Of a stretch of 5,734 nucleotides of DNA, positions 5,728 through 5,734 are shown in pieces. This DNA comes from Hyphomicrobiaceae bacterium. GTDB taxonomy: Bacteria > Pseudomonadota > Alphaproteobacteria > Rhizobiales > Hyphomicrobiaceae. The notes under the pieces are model-generated. The model had not been told where the DNA came from, did no database searches, and saw only the letters and a program-made list of their open reading frames with translations. The position numbers and the translations under genes are program-made. Position 1 is the first letter of the stretch; every line of letters begins with the position of its first letter. The stretch lies in assembly GCA_020442225.1 (NCBI GenBank), contig JAGRKR010000107.1, positions 1 to 5,734 of the forward strand, in the 5' to 3' direction.

Positions 5728-5734
5728 ACCCCAT
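5728..5734. repeat. ACCCCAT direct repeat, copy 2 (possible IS110 left boundary at window edge)
   Basis: Same seven bases as at 4499-4505, same orientation, ending exactly at the window end. If this is the element's left end, the window stops at the repeat edge, as assembled contigs often do at multi-copy insertion sequences. Confidence 0.35.

Larger units (their letters stand above)
4499..5734 (-). mobile_element. IS110-family insertion sequence (boundaries tentative; left end may be cut by the window edge)
   Basis: The element contains one intact DEDD transposase gene, a 129-base structured leader and a 75-81 base tail. Its extent of roughly 1.2 kb fits the family's usual size. IS110 elements lack typical terminal inverted repeats, so the ends are hard to see. 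I place them at the 7-bp direct repeat ACCCCAT, found at 4499-4505 and again at 5728-5734, the last bases of the window. An alternative right end is suggested by an 8-bp inverted pair, TCGCGGGA at 4446-4453 and TCCCGCGA at 5718-5725, which would recall the subterminal repeats of IS1111-type members. The element lies downstream of the two-component operon, beside an older transposase fragment, and does not interrupt a recognised gene here. Confidence 0.6.
5606..5734 (-). ncRNA. Structured 5' leader of the IS110 element; candidate bridge RNA region
   Basis: This is the non-coding stretch between the transposase start and the window edge. On the minus strand, GGCTGTTC (5679-5672) pairs with GAACAGCC (5613-5606), extended by CCC (5671-5669) with GGG (5617-5615) around a one-base bulge. 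Inside it, CGATG (5664-5660) pairs with CATCG (5624-5620), enclosing a G/C-rich loop where GGGC can meet GCCC. Upstream, GTCG-CCC-CGAC (5713-5703) forms a small hairpin. In IS110-subgroup elements such as IS621 the bridge RNA is encoded in this position and has a 5' hairpin plus guide loops. The visible 129 bases are shorter than the 177 or so of IS621, so part may be outside the window. Guide sequences could not be assigned. Confidence 0.45.

Noticed and set aside
1..5734. tRNA, rRNA or CRISPR array
   Set aside because: No cloverleaf-like segments, no rRNA-like conserved blocks and no regularly spaced repeats were seen.

Overview
The window looks like a piece of a high-GC alphaproteobacterial chromosome, probably of the order Hyphomicrobiales (rhizobia-like). 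This placement rests on codon and base composition, the FixL/FixJ-like regulators and the style of the IS110 transposase; it is an inference, not a database match.

Layout. (1) Positions 1-905, minus strand: the N-terminal 301 codons of an exported arylsulfatase; the C-terminal part lies beyond the window start. (2) Positions 906-1115: a divergent intergenic region with a strong ribosome binding site for the sulfatase and a perfect 14-bp palindrome (1064-1077). (3) Positions 1116-4089, plus strand: a compact three-gene phosphorelay operon. It encodes a membrane sensor kinase with a periplasmic substrate-binding-like sensor domain, then 8 bp later a FixJ-type response regulator (receiver plus LuxR/GerE helix-turn-helix), then a stand-alone receiver protein. 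(4) Positions 4090-4498: no intact gene. Part of it (about 4155-4371, minus strand) resembles the N-terminus of an IS256/Mutator-type transposase, frameshifted and truncated. I recognise nothing in 4372-4498. (5) About 4499-5734: an IS110-family insertion sequence on the minus strand with an intact DEDD-type transposase (4580-5605), a strongly structured 5' leader (5606-5734) where IS110-subgroup bridge RNAs are encoded, and two perfect hairpins just after the transposase stop.

How the genes may work together. The kinase has a signal peptide, a PF04392-like ligand-binding domain, one clear membrane helix and a full set of HisKA/HATPase motifs. It should sense a small periplasmic solute and phosphorylate the FixJ-like regulator. 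The lone receiver could act as a phosphate sink or a second output. The divergent sulfatase is the obvious candidate target, which would make this a sulfate-ester sensing and scavenging locus; that link is inferred from position only.

The most interesting material is at the IS110 element. Its leader can fold so that the transposase Shine-Dalgarno sequence lies inside a stem, and the same structure sits where a bridge (guide) RNA is expected. A 7-bp direct repeat (ACCCCAT) marks one possible right end and also forms the last seven bases of the window, so the window may stop at or very near the left end of the element.
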